The notes: generated by a model not told the origin, from the sequence alone. Numbered from the stretch's first letter, positions 23,301 to 33,396 are shown. The stretch is DNA of 64,000 nucleotides from Winogradskyella undariae (GCF_013285155.1 NZ_JABTEL010000003.1:1-64000); one strand, 5' to 3'. Numbers and translations: made by a program.

Positions 23301-26159
23301 ATGGCTCAAACAACAAGATTAAATAAAGTATTAAGAGAACTGAATATCTCAATAGATCGCGCAGTGGATTTTTTAGAATCCAAAGGTGTGGAAATTGAGA
23401 AAAGTCCTAATACTAAAATTTCGCAAGAGGTTTATAACACGCTTTCTGGTGAATTTCAGACAGATGCATCTAAGCGTGAAAAAGCTCAAGAAGTAAGTGA
23501 AGCTAAACTTAAGGAAAAAGAAGAGCTTCGCGAACAAAGAGAACGCGAAATTGAGGAAAAGCAAAAGCAAAAGGCTGAAAGAGATGCAGTGGTTAAAGCT
23601 AAAGCTGAGTTAAGTGGTCCTAAGCAAGTTGGTAAAATAGACTTAGATAATAAGTCTAAAACTGTAAAGGAAGAAGCTCCTAAAACTCCAGAAGTTAAGG
23701 AAACTCCAAAAGCGGAAACACCGAAAGTAGAAATACCAGAGGTAAAAGCTGAGGTTCCTAAGGTTGAGGCTAAAGAACCAGAAAAACCAAAAGAGACTCC
23801 TAAAGCAGAGGAGGTTGCTAAGGTAGAAAAGGTTGAGCCAAAAGTAGAGAAGAAAGAAAAGGTAGAAGAGGTTAAGCCTAAACCAAGAGTAACTAATCTT
23901 GATAAAGTTGCGCAATCTGCAAGACCAGAACCAAGAGTTGTTGCTAAGAAGGAAGATAAACCTTCAACTCCAACTGAACCTGTAGAAGAAACGATAAAGA
24001 CTAAATATCAAAAACTTTCAGGTCCAACTACAACAGGTAAAAAAATTGATTTATCTCAATTTAATAAACCGAAGAAGAAAAAAGTTGAAACAGCTAAACC
24101 AGGTGATGCTAATAAACGTAAAAGACGTAGAATTAGTAAAACAGGTGACACTACAACAACTAACAATAAGCCTAAATTCGATAATAGAAGAGGTGGTGGA
24201 CCTAAAGGAAGAGGTGGTAATGCTGCAAGACCTAAAGTGGTTAAGACAGAACCAACTGAAGAGGATGTTCAAAAACAGATCCGTGAAACTTTAGAAAAAC
24301 TTCAAGGGAAGTCTAATAAAGGTAAAGGAGCAAAATATCGTAGAGATAAAAGAGATCATCACCGTCAACAAACAGAAATTGATCAAGAAATTGCAGCTGC
24401 AGAAAGTAAAACCATTAAGGTTACTGAATTTGTTACAGTAAGTGAAATGGCTACGATGATGGAAGTTGGAGTTACGCAAGTGATTTCTGCATGTATGTCT
24501 TTAGGTATGATGGTTACCATGAACCAAAGATTAGATGCTGAAACTTTAACTATTGTTGCTGAAGAATTTGGTTTTGATGTAGAATTTATCAAAGCAGATA
24601 TTGAAGAATCAATTGTGGTTGTAGAAGACGATCCAAAAGATTTAATCGAAAGAGCTCCTATTGTAACCGTAATGGGTCACGTAGATCATGGTAAAACATC
24701 TTTATTAGATTATATACGTAAAGAAAATGTTATTGCAGGTGAATCTGGAGGTATTACACAGCACATTGGTGCTTATGGTGTACAATTAGAGAGTGGTCAA
24801 AAAATAGCATTCTTAGATACACCAGGTCACGAAGCCTTTACAGCGATGCGTGCTCGTGGTGCTCAAGTTACAGATATTGCAATTATTGTTGTTGCTGCGG
24901 ATGATGCTATAATGCCTCAAACAAAAGAAGCGATTTCTCATGCACAAGCTGCAGGAGTACCAATCGTATTTGCAATTAACAAAATTGATAAGCCAGATGC
25001 TAACCCAGAAAAGGTAAAAGAGCAATTGGCACAAATGAATTTATTAGTAGAAGATTGGGGTGGTAAAATTCAATCTCATGATATCTCTGCTAAAAAAGGA
25101 ACAGGTGTTAAAGATTTACTTGAAAAAGTATTATTAGAAGCAGAACTTTTAGAATTAAAAGCCAACCCTAATAAAGCAGCAAGCGGAACAGTAGTTGAAG
25201 CTTACTTAGATAAAGGTAGAGGTTATGTATCAACAATTTTAGTACAAGCTGGTACATTAAAAGTTGGTGATTACGTTTTAGCTGGTAAGAACAGTGGTAA
25301 AGTAAAAGCTATGCAAGATGAGCGAGGACAAGATGTAAAAGAAGCTGGTCCTGCAACTCCTGTATCAATATTAGGTTTAGACGGAGCACCTCAAGCAGGT
25401 GATAAGTTTAATGTCTTTGCAGATGAGCGTGAAGCGAAACAAATTGCAACGAAACGTGCACAATTACAACGTGAGCAGTCTGTAAGAACTCAACGTCATA
25501 TTACACTTGATGAAATTGGAAGACGTATTGCTCTTGGTGATTTCCAAGAATTGAATATAATTCTTAAAGGTGATGTTGATGGTTCTGTTGAAGCGTTAAC
25601 AGATTCATTCCAGAAATTATCAACTGAAGAAATTCAAGTTAATATTATACATAAAGGCGTTGGTGCCATTACAGAAAGTGATGTGTTATTAGCAACGGCT
25701 TCAGATGCTATTATTGTCGGATTTAATGTTCGTCCTGTAGGTAATGCAAGAATGATTGCTGATAAAGAAGAAATTGATATCAGAACTTATTCTATTATTT
25801 ATGCAGCGATTAATGATCTTAAAGATGCAATGGAAGGTATGTTATCTCCTGAAGTTAAAGAAGAGATTACGGGTACTGCTGAAATTAGAGAAATATTTAA
25901 AGTATCTAAAGTTGGTAACATTGCAGGTTGTATGGTAATGAATGGTAAAATCTTTAGAAATTCTGGTATTAGAATTATTAGAGATGGTGTCGTTGTTCAT
26001 ATGGGAACTCTAGAAGCTTTAAAACGATTTAAAGATGATGTAAGAGAAGTCGCTAAAGGATACGATTGTGGTATGCAAATTAAAGGCTATAACGATATCC
26101 AAGAAGGTGATGTTATAGAAGCATTCCAAGAAGTAGAAGTAAAGAAAAAGTTGAAGTAA
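23301..26159 (+). CDS. infB: Translation initiation factor IF-2
   Basis: A 952-residue GTPase that delivers initiator tRNA to the ribosome. The N-terminal ~340 residues are a low-complexity Lys/Glu/Pro-rich region, typical of IF-2 in this phylum, after a short IF2_N-like start (RLNKVLRELNISIDRAVDFLE). A second IF2_N motif (VTVSEMATMMEVGVTQVISACMS, written here in outline) precedes the GTPase: G1 GHVDHGKTSLLD, G3 DTPGHEAF, G4 NKID. The C-terminal domains II-IV end with GYDCGMQIKGYNDIQEGDVIEAF in outline. All catalytic motifs are intact. It ends at a strong terminator. Confidence 0.97.
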   Translation: MAQTTRLNKVLRELNISIDRAVDFLESKGVEIEKSPNTKISQEVYNTLSGEFQTDASKREKAQEVSEAKLKEKEELREQREREIEEKQKQKAERDAVVKAKAELSGPKQVGKIDLDNKSKTVKEEAPKTPEVKETPKAETPKVEIPEVKAEVPKVEAKEPEKPKETPKAEEVAKVEKVEPKVEKKEKVEEVKPKPRVTNLDKVAQSARPEPRVVAKKEDKPSTPTEPVEETIKTKYQKLSGPTTTGKKIDLSQFNKPKKKKVETAKPGDANKRKRRRISKTGDTTTTNNKPKFDNRRGGGPKGRGGNAARPKVVKTEPTEEDVQKQIRETLEKLQGKSNKGKGAKYRRDKRDHHRQQTEIDQEIAAAESKTIKVTEFVTVSEMATMMEVGVTQVISACMSLGMMVTMNQRLDAETLTIVAEEFGFDVEFIKADIEESIVVVEDDPKDLIERAPIVTVMGHVDHGKTSLLDYIRKENVIAGESGGITQHIGAYGVQLESGQKIAFLDTPGHEAFTAMRARGAQVTDIAIIVVAADDAIMPQTKEAISHAQAAGVPIVFAINKIDKPDANPEKVKEQLAQMNLLVEDWGGKIQSHDISAKKGTGVKDLLEKVLLEAELLELKANPNKAASGTVVEAYLDKGRGYVSTILVQAGTLKVGDYVLAGKNSGKVKAMQDERGQDVKEAGPATPVSILGLDGAPQAGDKFNVFADEREAKQIATKRAQLQREQSVRTQRHITLDEIGRRIALGDFQELNIILKGDVDGSVEALTDSFQKLSTEEIQVNIIHKGVGAITESDVLLATASDAIIVGFNVRPVGNARMIADKEEIDIRTYSIIYAAINDLKDAMEGMLSPEVKEEITGTAEIREIFKVSKVGNIAGCMVMNGKIFRNSGIRIIRDGVVVHMGTLEALKRFKDDVREVAKGYDCGMQIKGYNDIQEGDVIEAFQEVEVKKKLK

Positions 26160-26177
26160 TATCAACTTCTTATAAAT

Positions 26178-26210
26178 AAAAAAAACCGACAAGTAATTGT
26201 CGGTTTTTTT
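26178..26210. terminator. Bidirectional terminator between infB and the SPOR gene
   Basis: The stem ACCGACAA/TTGTCGGT with loop GTAA is extended by A-T pairs into a run of A's on the left and seven T on the right, so it works on both strands. Confidence 0.92.
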
Positions 26211-26233
26211 ATGGTCTTTAATGAGCTAATAAT

Positions 26234-26614
26234 TTAATCGTCACTCTTAGGTTGAAAGATAATAGCATACATGTATTTCTCTTTAATTTTAGCCCATGCA
26301 CGGTCAGCTTCTAAACGTTTAGAAAAGTTACCAACCCAAACCTTATAATTAGGCGTGTTCCAAACTATTTCTACCGGCCACTCATTGTATTGATTTAAGA
26401 AGTTTGATTTCTCACGTCGGGCTTTATCAATATCTACATCTTGATAGACTTGTATTTTATAAACCTTAGTTGTTTTTGTGTCTTTCTTATAAGCTAGTAA
26501 TTTATCAATATCACTATCTTGACTTACATTTACTACACCTTGTTGGGCATTTAATGCTAGACAAAGACCAAAGCCTGTAATTAATGTTGCTATAGATTTA
26601 CTTTTTAATTTCAT
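26234..26614 (-). CDS. SPOR-domain protein, secreted
   Basis: A 126-residue protein with a signal peptide (SIATLITGFGLCLALNAQ) and a C-terminal SPOR domain (KVYKIQVYQDVDIDKARRE ... YKVWVGNFSKRLEADRAWAKIK in outline). SPOR domains bind septal peptidoglycan stripped of stem peptides. Only a short linker precedes the domain, so the protein is little more than a periplasmic SPOR module. The role in division or envelope maintenance is inferred from the family. It is a single gene, convergent with infB. Confidence 0.88.
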   Translation of the reverse strand: MKLKSKSIATLITGFGLCLALNAQQGVVNVSQDSDIDKLLAYKKDTKTTKVYKIQVYQDVDIDKARREKSNFLNQYNEWPVEIVWNTPNYKVWVGNFSKRLEADRAWAKIKEKYMYAIIFQPKSDD

Positions 26615-26798
26615 AGGGTATAATTATTTTACAAAGGTATAGTATTCGAATTAACATAAATAATTTTTTTTAAAACTCATTTAATTTGTAATTAATTGCA
26701 TTTCAGGTAATCGATATATCTAACGAATATTCTTAGCTAAAATTTTAAAACACTTTATTTAGAATTGGTATAAATTAGCTGTTAACAGCTCACTTAGA

Positions 26799-26829
26799 TT
26801 TTCAATACTCACTTTAAATGTTACTTTTG
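26799..26829 (+). promoter_or_regulatory. Promoter of the act-cox operon
   Basis: TACTTTTG (26822-26829) matches TAnnTTTG; TTTT (26799-26802) occupies the -33 position at 19-base spacing. It precedes a 12-kb run of same-strand genes with short gaps, ending at the terminator at 38812-38853. Confidence 0.65.
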
Positions 26830-26909
26830 CGAGAGTTTTTTACAAATAACATTTTTCATTTTTAATGAAAAAATCGTACCAAAGTTTAGAAGATAATCCA
26901 AATTATAAT

Positions 26910-28202
26910 ATGAAACAGGTGATTTACTGTAGTTTAACCTCAAAGATGTCTCGTCTTTGTCTTTTTCTATTGCTTACGTTTTCAACCTCTCTTATGGCTC
27001 AAGAAGGTGATCCAGTTAATGGGAAGTCACTTTTTAATTCAAATTGTGCTGCTTGTCATAAATTAGATGCACCTATGACCGGGCCTGCTTTAAGAAATGT
27101 TGAAACAAGACTTTCTGATGATGAAGGTTTAGACCGAGTGTGGTTGTCGTCATGGATTAGAAATAGTTCTGCGTTAGTTAAATCTGGTGATGCTTATGCT
27201 AACAAAGTATACAATGAGCACAACGGAACACAAATGACTCCATTTCCTCAATTAAGTGATCAAGATATTTCAGATATCTTAGCTTATACCGCTGCTCCTA
27301 AACCAGAACCAGTAGTTGTTGAAAAAACAGCAGGTGATGGTCAAGCTGCACAGCAAGGAGGTGTCTCTAATGATTTAATTCTTGGGGCTCTTGCTTTGTT
27401 GTTTGCTTTATTAGCTATGGCTTTAGTTATAGTGAATCGTACATTAAATCGTTTTGCGGAAGTTAAGGGTATTAGTGTTGTAACTGAGAAAGAGAAAAGA
27501 ACACCATTATGGAAAGCTTTTGCTCAAAATCAATTCTTAGTTTTAGTAACTACAATTGTCTTTTTATTAGCAAGTGGATATTTTGTTTATGGATATTTAA
27601 TGCAGGTTGGTGTAGATCAAGGTTACGAACCTGTTCAGCCAATTCATTATTCACATAGAATACATGCTGGTGATAACGGTATTGATTGTAAATATTGTCA
27701 CTCATCTGCAAGAGTTAGTAAGACATCAGGTATTCCTTCTTTAAATGTTTGTATGAATTGTCATAAATCAATATCTGAAGTGGCACCAGAAACTTTAGCT
27801 GAAGGTAATGAGTATGGTGTTGATTATAATTCTGAAATTCAGAAATTATATGAAGCTGTAGGTTGGGATGGAACAGGATATACTGGCGAGTCCAAACCAG
27901 TTAAATGGATTCGTATTCATAATTTACCAGATTTTGCTTACTTTAATCACTCGCAACACGTTTCAGTTGGAGGTATCGAATGTCAAACTTGTCATGGTCC
28001 TGTAGAGGAAATGGAAGTTATGTATCAAAATGCTCCTTTAACAATGGGATGGTGTATTAACTGTCACAGAGAAACTAATGTAAAGGTTAAGGATAACGAG
28101 TATTATACTAAAATTCACGAACAACTATCTAAAAAATATGGTGTTGACCAATTAACGGTAGCACAGATGGGTGGTTTAGAATGTGGTAAGTGTCATTACT
28201 AA
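26910..28202 (+). CDS. actA: Alternative complex III subunit ActA (multiheme cytochrome c, with N-terminal monoheme domain)
   Basis: A membrane-anchored multiheme cytochrome of the quinol:cytochrome c oxidoreductase. Six CxxCH heme sites are visible: CAACH in an N-terminal cytochrome-c-like domain just after the signal sequence (LCLFLLLTFSTSLMAQ), then a membrane helix (LILGALALLFALLAMALVI), a second helix, and the five-heme domain CKYCH, CMNCH, CQTCH, CINCH, CGKCH. Start codons at 26865, 26910 and 26946 are all possible; 26910 gives a sensible signal peptide. It is the first gene of actABCDEF-coxBA. The hemes pass electrons from the ActB/ActC side to cytochrome c or directly to the oxidase. 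Confidence 0.92.
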   Translation: MKQVIYCSLTSKMSRLCLFLLLTFSTSLMAQEGDPVNGKSLFNSNCAACHKLDAPMTGPALRNVETRLSDDEGLDRVWLSSWIRNSSALVKSGDAYANKVYNEHNGTQMTPFPQLSDQDISDILAYTAAPKPEPVVVEKTAGDGQAAQQGGVSNDLILGALALLFALLAMALVIVNRTLNRFAEVKGISVVTEKEKRTPLWKAFAQNQFLVLVTTIVFLLASGYFVYGYLMQVGVDQGYEPVQPIHYSHRIHAGDNGIDCKYCHSSARVSKTSGIPSLNVCMNCHKSISEVAPETLAEGNEYGVDYNSEIQKLYEAVGWDGTGYTGESKPVKWIRIHNLPDFAYFNHSQHVSVGGIECQTCHGPVEEMEVMYQNAPLTMGWCINCHRETNVKVKDNEYYTKIHEQLSKKYGVDQLTVAQMGGLECGKCHY

Positions 28203-28208
28203 TACATT

Positions 28209-28240
28209 AAGTGATTATCTCTGTAAAGTGAGAATCACTT
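28209..28240 (+). other. RNA hairpin between actA and actB
   Basis: AAGTGATT(AT)CTC pairs with GAGAATCACTT with a two-base bulge. It has no T tail, so it is not a terminator. It lies in the 143-base actA-actB gap, the largest within the operon, and may affect mRNA processing or stability. Confidence 0.35.
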
Positions 28241-28345
28241 AAAAAGAGAAAATAAAAGTTTAAAAATTAAATATTTAGATTGAATGGGTTTAAGTTTAAT
28301 AACTGTAAATCTTAATTCACAAATCGAAAATTATAAATAAACACT

Positions 28346-31300
28346 ATGTCATCAAACAAGAAATACTGGAAAAGTGTTGAAGAGCTAAACGAAAATAGCT
28401 CTATTGTTGAGGCGCTTCAACAGAATGAATTTGTGGAAGAGATTCCTACAGACGAATTTTTAGGAGATAAAGAGTCTTTAGAGTCTTCGTCTACATCGCG
28501 TCGTGATTTCTTAAAATACGTTGGTTTCAGTACAGCAGCAGCTTCTTTAGCAGCATGTGAAGGACCGGTGATCAAATCAATACCTTATATAGTTCAACCA
28601 ACAGAGATTATTCCTGGTGTTGCTAATTATTATGCAACTACTATTGCAGATGGTTTTGATTTTGCTAGTGTTTTAGTAAAGACTAGAGAAGGGCGACCAA
28701 TTAAAATTGAAAACAACACGGATGCTGCTACAAACGGAACAGCAAACGCTAGAGTTAATGCTTCAGTTTTAGGATTGTATGATAGTCTAAGGGTTAAATC
28801 ACCAATGAAAGGTGAGTCTAAGATTTCTTGGGACACTTTCATGTCTGAAACGACTTCGAAATTAAATGGACTTAATGGTAAAGCGATTGTTCTTTTAACA
28901 CAATCAATGCCTAGTCCTTCAACAAATAAATTAATTGCAGAATTTAAATCTAAATATGGTAATGTAAGTCATGTGGCTTATGATGCTGTTTCAGAATCTG
29001 CAACATTAGATGCTTATCAAGCCAAATACGGTTCTAGAGGAATGGCTAATTACGATTTCTCTAAAGCAATGACTATTGTTTCTATCGGAGCTGATTTCTT
29101 AGGGGATTGGCAAGGTGGTGGATTTGAGTCTGATTATGCTAAAAAGCGTGTGCCTGCAAATGGTAAAATGTCTAGACATATTCAGTTTGAATCTAACATG
29201 TCACTTGCTGGTGCCAATGCTGATAAACGTGTGCCATTAACACCTAGTCAACAAAAATTAGTATTAGCTAAATTATATAGTTATGTTACTGGTGTTGCTT
29301 TACCAGGCGCTCTACCTGAAGCTTTAGATACAGCGGTTAAAGCTGCTGCTAAAGAGTTAAGTTTAGCAGGTAGCAATGCAGTTGTGCTTACAGGTATTCA
29401 AGATGTAAATGCACAAACTACAGTTTTAGAGATTAATGAGCATTTAAAAAGTAAAGCTTTTGATCCTAAAACAACAATTAAGACAAGACAAGGTAACGAT
29501 AAAGCAGTTTCTCAATTAGTAGCCGATATGAAGGCTGGTAAAGTAGGAGCGATTATTATGAATGGTGTTAATCCATTATATACTTTACCAAATGCTGCTG
29601 ATTTTAAAGAAGGATTAGCTAAGACAGATTTATCTATTGCTTTCTCAATGAAGCAAGATGAAACGTCAACTAATTGTCAGTATATAGCAGCTGCGCCTCA
29701 TTATTTAGAATCTTGGGGAGATATCGAAATCAAAACGGGTCATTATTCAATGATGCAGCCTACGATTCGTCCATTATTTGATACTAAGCAATTCCAAGAA
29801 GTATTAATGAGTTGGACAAATACTTCTGGTTCTTACAGAGATTATTTAAAATCTGTATGGACTCAAAGTGTTTTAAATGGTGCTTCATTTAATAAAGCAA
29901 TTCAAGATGGTGTTTTTGTAACGGGTTCAAATGGATTTGGTTCTAATGGATCAACTACGACAACAACGTCTACAACGGAATTACAAGATAAAAAAGATCG
30001 AACATTTTTAGGTGGTGTCATTCATGACGTTGCTGTAGGTGTTGGAATCAAAGATCAAGATAAAGACCAATATGTTACTTCAACATCATCAACTACGGTT
30101 GGTAGTGTAGATGTAGCTTCTGTTTTAACAGGAGGAGCTGCAGCAAGAGCGTTAGCAGCTTCAGTTAAAGAAGGTGGTTTTGAATTATCACTTTATACCA
30201 AAACAGGTATGGGTGATGGTCAACAAGCTAACAACCCTTGGTTACAAGAATTTCCTGATCCTATCACAAGAACAACTTGGGATAATTATTTAACAGTTTC
30301 TCAAGCAGATGCTGAAAAATTAGGATTAGAAAATTGGAATGTTGCTAATGGAGGATTAAATGGTAGTTATGCTAAGATTTCTGTAAAAGGAGCTGAAGCA
30401 ATTACAGTACCAGTACTTATTCAACCAGGACAAGCTAAAGGTTCTGCTGGTTTATCATTTGGTTTTGGTAGAACATCTAATGCTCTAAAAGAGGAAATGA
30501 AAACAGGTGTTAACGCATATCCGTTATACCAAAATTTCAATTCTGTACAAAACGTTACTATTGAGAAAGCTACTGGTGAGCATGAATTTGCTTGTGTACA
30601 GTTGCATAATACTTTAATGGGACGTGGAGATATCATAAAAGAAACTAGCTTAGAGATATTCAATACTAAAGATAAGAAACATTGGAATGCAATTCCAGAA
30701 GTGTCTCTTAATCATATAGAAACTCCTGTTACATCTCCAGATGTAGATTTATGGGATGAATTTGATCGTTCAGTAGGACATCACTTTAACCTATCTATCG
30801 ATTTAAATGCTTGTACAGGTTGTGGGTCATGTGTTATAGCATGTCACGCAGAAAACAACGTGCCTGTAGTTGGTAAGTCTGAAATGAGACGAAGTAGAGA
30901 TATGCACTGGTTGCGTATTGACCGTTATTATTCTCATCAAGATACTTTTGCTGAAGATATTGAAGAAAAAGAAGCTACAGATGGTCTTGGATTAGGTAAT
31001 TATATGTTTGGTGATAGAGAGAGTGATGGATCATTATCTACTTTTTCTAGATTAGAAGCTCCAGATGATAATCCTCAGGTTGTATTTCAACCTGTAATGT
31101 GTCAGCATTGTAATCACGCACCTTGTGAAACTGTATGTCCTGTTGCTGCAACAGCTCATGGTCGTCAAGGTCAAAACCACATGGCTTATAACCGTTGTGT
31201 AGGTACACGTTACTGTGCTAACAACTGTCCTTATAAAGTACGTCGTTTTAACTGGTTCTTATATAACCAAAATGACGAGTTTGATTATTTCATGAATGAC

Positions 31301-31624
31301 GATTTAGGTCGTATGGTATTAAACCCAGACGTTGTAGTTAGATCTCGTGGTGTGATGGAAAAATGTTCTATGTGTATTCAAAAAACACAAAAAACAATTC
31401 TTGATGCTAAACGTGATGGACGTCCTGTTAAAGATGGAGAATTCCAAACAGCTTGTTCTGCAGCATGTGGAAACGGCGCTATGGTATTTGGTGATATCAA
31501 TGACAAAGAAAGTAAAGTTGCAGAGTTAAAAGAAGATGATCGTATGTATCACTTGTTAGAATATGTTGGAACAAAACCTAACGTATTTTACCATACAAAA
31601 GTGAGAAATACATCAAAAGCGTAA
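28346..31624 (+). CDS. actB: Alternative complex III subunit ActB (molybdopterin-like and Fe-S)
   Basis: A 1092-residue periplasmic subunit. A twin-arginine signal with a lipobox (SRRDFLKYVGFSTAAASLAAC) indicates Tat export and lipidation. The long middle part resembles molybdopterin oxidoreductases but in ACIII holds no cofactor. The C-terminal part carries four cysteine clusters: CTGCGSCVIAC, CQHCNHAPCETVC, CVGTRYCANNCP and CSMCIQK...CSAACG, for three [4Fe-4S] and one [3Fe-4S] centre. Together they form the electron wire from the quinol site to ActA. It is followed by actC after 27 bp. Confidence 0.95.
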   Translation: MSSNKKYWKSVEELNENSSIVEALQQNEFVEEIPTDEFLGDKESLESSSTSRRDFLKYVGFSTAAASLAACEGPVIKSIPYIVQPTEIIPGVANYYATTIADGFDFASVLVKTREGRPIKIENNTDAATNGTANARVNASVLGLYDSLRVKSPMKGESKISWDTFMSETTSKLNGLNGKAIVLLTQSMPSPSTNKLIAEFKSKYGNVSHVAYDAVSESATLDAYQAKYGSRGMANYDFSKAMTIVSIGADFLGDWQGGGFESDYAKKRVPANGKMSRHIQFESNMSLAGANADKRVPLTPSQQKLVLAKLYSYVTGVALPGALPEALDTAVKAAAKELSLAGSNAVVLTGIQDVNAQTTVLEINEHLKSKAFDPKTTIKTRQGNDKAVSQLVADMKAGKVGAIIMNGVNPLYTLPNAADFKEGLAKTDLSIAFSMKQDETSTNCQYIAAAPHYLESWGDIEIKTGHYSMMQPTIRPLFDTKQFQEVLMSWTNTSGSYRDYLKSVWTQSVLNGASFNKAIQDGVFVTGSNGFGSNGSTTTTTSTTELQDKKDRTFLGGVIHDVAVGVGIKDQDKDQYVTSTSSTTVGSVDVASVLTGGAAARALAASVKEGGFELSLYTKTGMGDGQQANNPWLQEFPDPITRTTWDNYLTVSQADAEKLGLENWNVANGGLNGSYAKISVKGAEAITVPVLIQPGQAKGSAGLSFGFGRTSNALKEEMKTGVNAYPLYQNFNSVQNVTIEKATGEHEFACVQLHNTLMGRGDIIKETSLEIFNTKDKKHWNAIPEVSLNHIETPVTSPDVDLWDEFDRSVGHHFNLSIDLNACTGCGSCVIACHAENNVPVVGKSEMRRSRDMHWLRIDRYYSHQDTFAEDIEEKEATDGLGLGNYMFGDRESDGSLSTFSRLEAPDDNPQVVFQPVMCQHCNHAPCETVCPVAATAHGRQGQNHMAYNRCVGTRYCANNCPYKVRRFNWFLYNQNDEFDYFMNDDLGRMVLNPDVVVRSRGVMEKCSMCIQKTQKTILDAKRDGRPVKDGEFQTACSAACGNGAMVFGDINDKESKVAELKEDDRMYHLLEYVGTKPNVFYHTKVRNTSKA

Positions 31625-31651
31625 ATAAATTAAAGAAACAATTATATAATT

Positions 31652-33388
31652 ATGGCGTCTCATTACGAAGCACCTATTAGAAGACCTTTAGTTACAGGAG
31701 AAAAATCGTATCACGATGTTACTGTCGATGTCGCAAGACCAGTTGAAGGCAAAGCCAATAAAGCGTGGTGGATTGTATTCAGTATTGCTTTGGTTGCATT
31801 CCTTTGGGGAATAGGTTGTATTATTTATACCGTATCTACGGGTATTGGAGTTTGGGGTCTTAACAAGACTGTAAACTGGGCGTGGGATATTACTAACTTC
31901 GTTTGGTGGGTTGGTATTGGTCACGCAGGAACACTGATTTCAGCTGTTCTTTTATTATTCCGTCAAAAATGGAGAATGGCAATTAACCGTTCTGCAGAGG
32001 CAATGACAATCTTTGCGGTATTCCAAGCAGGTTTGTTCCCAATTATTCACATGGGTCGTCCATGGTTAGCATATTGGGTATTACCAATTCCAAACCAATT
32101 TGGTTCGTTATGGGTAAACTTTAACTCACCTTTACTTTGGGATGTATTCGCAATTTCTACTTATTTATCTGTATCATTAGTATTCTGGTGGACAGGTTTA
32201 TTACCAGATTTTGCAATGTTAAGAGACAGAGCTGTACGTCCTTTCCAAAAGAAAATTTATGCTTTAGTAAGTTTCGGTTGGTCAGGTAGAGCTAAAGATT
32301 GGCAACGTTTTGAAGAAGTATCTTTAGTACTTGCTGGTTTAGCAACACCTTTAGTACTTTCTGTACACACTATTGTATCTTTTGATTTCGCTACTTCGAT
32401 TGTACCAGGATGGCATACAACAATTTTCCCTCCTTACTTCGTTGCAGGTGCAATCTTCTCAGGATTCGCAATGGTAAATACACTTCTTATTATTATGAGA
32501 AAAGTGTGTAACCTTGAAGATTATATTACAGTACAACATATCGAGCTAATGAACATTGTAATTATGCTTACAGGTTCTATAGTAGGTGTAGCATATATTA
32601 CAGAGTTATTTATTGCTTGGTATTCTGGTGTAGAATACGAACAGTTTGCATTCTTAAACAGAGCAACTGGACCTTACTGGTGGGCATACTGGTGTATGAT
32701 GAGTTTTAATGTTTTCTCACCTCAATTTATGTGGTTCAAGAAACTTAGAACAAGTATTTTGTTCTCATTCTTTATTTCTATCGTAGTAAACATAGGTATG
32801 TGGTTTGAACGTTTCGTGATTATTGTAACATCATTACACAGAGATTACTTACCATCATCATGGACAATGTTCTCACCAACATTTGTAGACATCGGAATTT
32901 TTATTGGTACAATAGGTTTCTTCTTTGTATTATTCCTATTATACTCACGTACATTCCCTGTGATTGCACAAGCGGAAGTGAAAACAATATTAAAGTCTTC
33001 AGGTGAGCGTTACAAACGTATGAGAGAAAATGGAGAGTCACTATCAGGAACTGGTTCTGACGTCAGAACTTCTCATGTTAAAATTACTAGTGATGAAACA
33101 ATAGTTACTAAGCCTGTTAAAGATACTACAGAGCAATTAGATCATTTATTGAAAGGTATTGGTGAATTTGATGCTTCATCTCAAAAAGCTGATGACTTAA
33201 AAGTTATAAGTGGTATTGGTCCAAAAATGGAAGAAGTACTTAATGATATAGGTATCTTTACTTACTTACAAGTAAGTAAAATGACAAAAAAAGAATATGA
33301 TTTGTTAGACGAAATTACAGGTTCTTTCCCAGGAAGAGCAGAACGTGATGATTGGTCTGGACAAGCAAAAACCTTATTAAACAACTAA
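31652..33388 (+). CDS. actC: Alternative complex III subunit ActC (NrfD-like), with C-terminal helix-hairpin-helix extension
   Basis: A 578-residue integral membrane protein with about ten helices of the NrfD/PsrC family, forming the quinol-oxidising core with ActB (FVWWVGIGHAGTLISAVL and LHRDYLPSSW in outline are typical). The membrane part ends near residue 440. A charged linker is followed by ~63 residues (516-578) beginning LKVISGIGPKMEEVLNDIG, which has the GIGPK helix-hairpin-helix pattern otherwise found in DNA-binding or ribosomal-protein-associated modules. That extension seems unusual for ActC; whether relatives share it needs a search. It is in operon with actB and actD (8-bp gap). 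Confidence 0.92.
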   Translation: MASHYEAPIRRPLVTGEKSYHDVTVDVARPVEGKANKAWWIVFSIALVAFLWGIGCIIYTVSTGIGVWGLNKTVNWAWDITNFVWWVGIGHAGTLISAVLLLFRQKWRMAINRSAEAMTIFAVFQAGLFPIIHMGRPWLAYWVLPIPNQFGSLWVNFNSPLLWDVFAISTYLSVSLVFWWTGLLPDFAMLRDRAVRPFQKKIYALVSFGWSGRAKDWQRFEEVSLVLAGLATPLVLSVHTIVSFDFATSIVPGWHTTIFPPYFVAGAIFSGFAMVNTLLIIMRKVCNLEDYITVQHIELMNIVIMLTGSIVGVAYITELFIAWYSGVEYEQFAFLNRATGPYWWAYWCMMSFNVFSPQFMWFKKLRTSILFSFFISIVVNIGMWFERFVIIVTSLHRDYLPSSWTMFSPTFVDIGIFIGTIGFFFVLFLLYSRTFPVIAQAEVKTILKSSGERYKRMRENGESLSGTGSDVRTSHVKITSDETIVTKPVKDTTEQLDHLLKGIGEFDASSQKADDLKVISGIGPKMEEVLNDIGIFTYLQVSKMTKKEYDLLDEITGSFPGRAERDDWSGQAKTLLNN

Positions 33389-33396
33389 TATAGTAT

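Noticed and set aside
23643-24272. Minus-strand open frames inside infB
   Set aside because: They mirror the Lys/Glu-rich low-complexity region of infB and have skewed Phe/Leu/Ser composition, with no promoter or recognisable domain.
26615-26798. RNA gene between the SPOR gene and actA
   Set aside because: There is no cloverleaf or strong hairpin; only the act promoter at 26799-26829 is supported.
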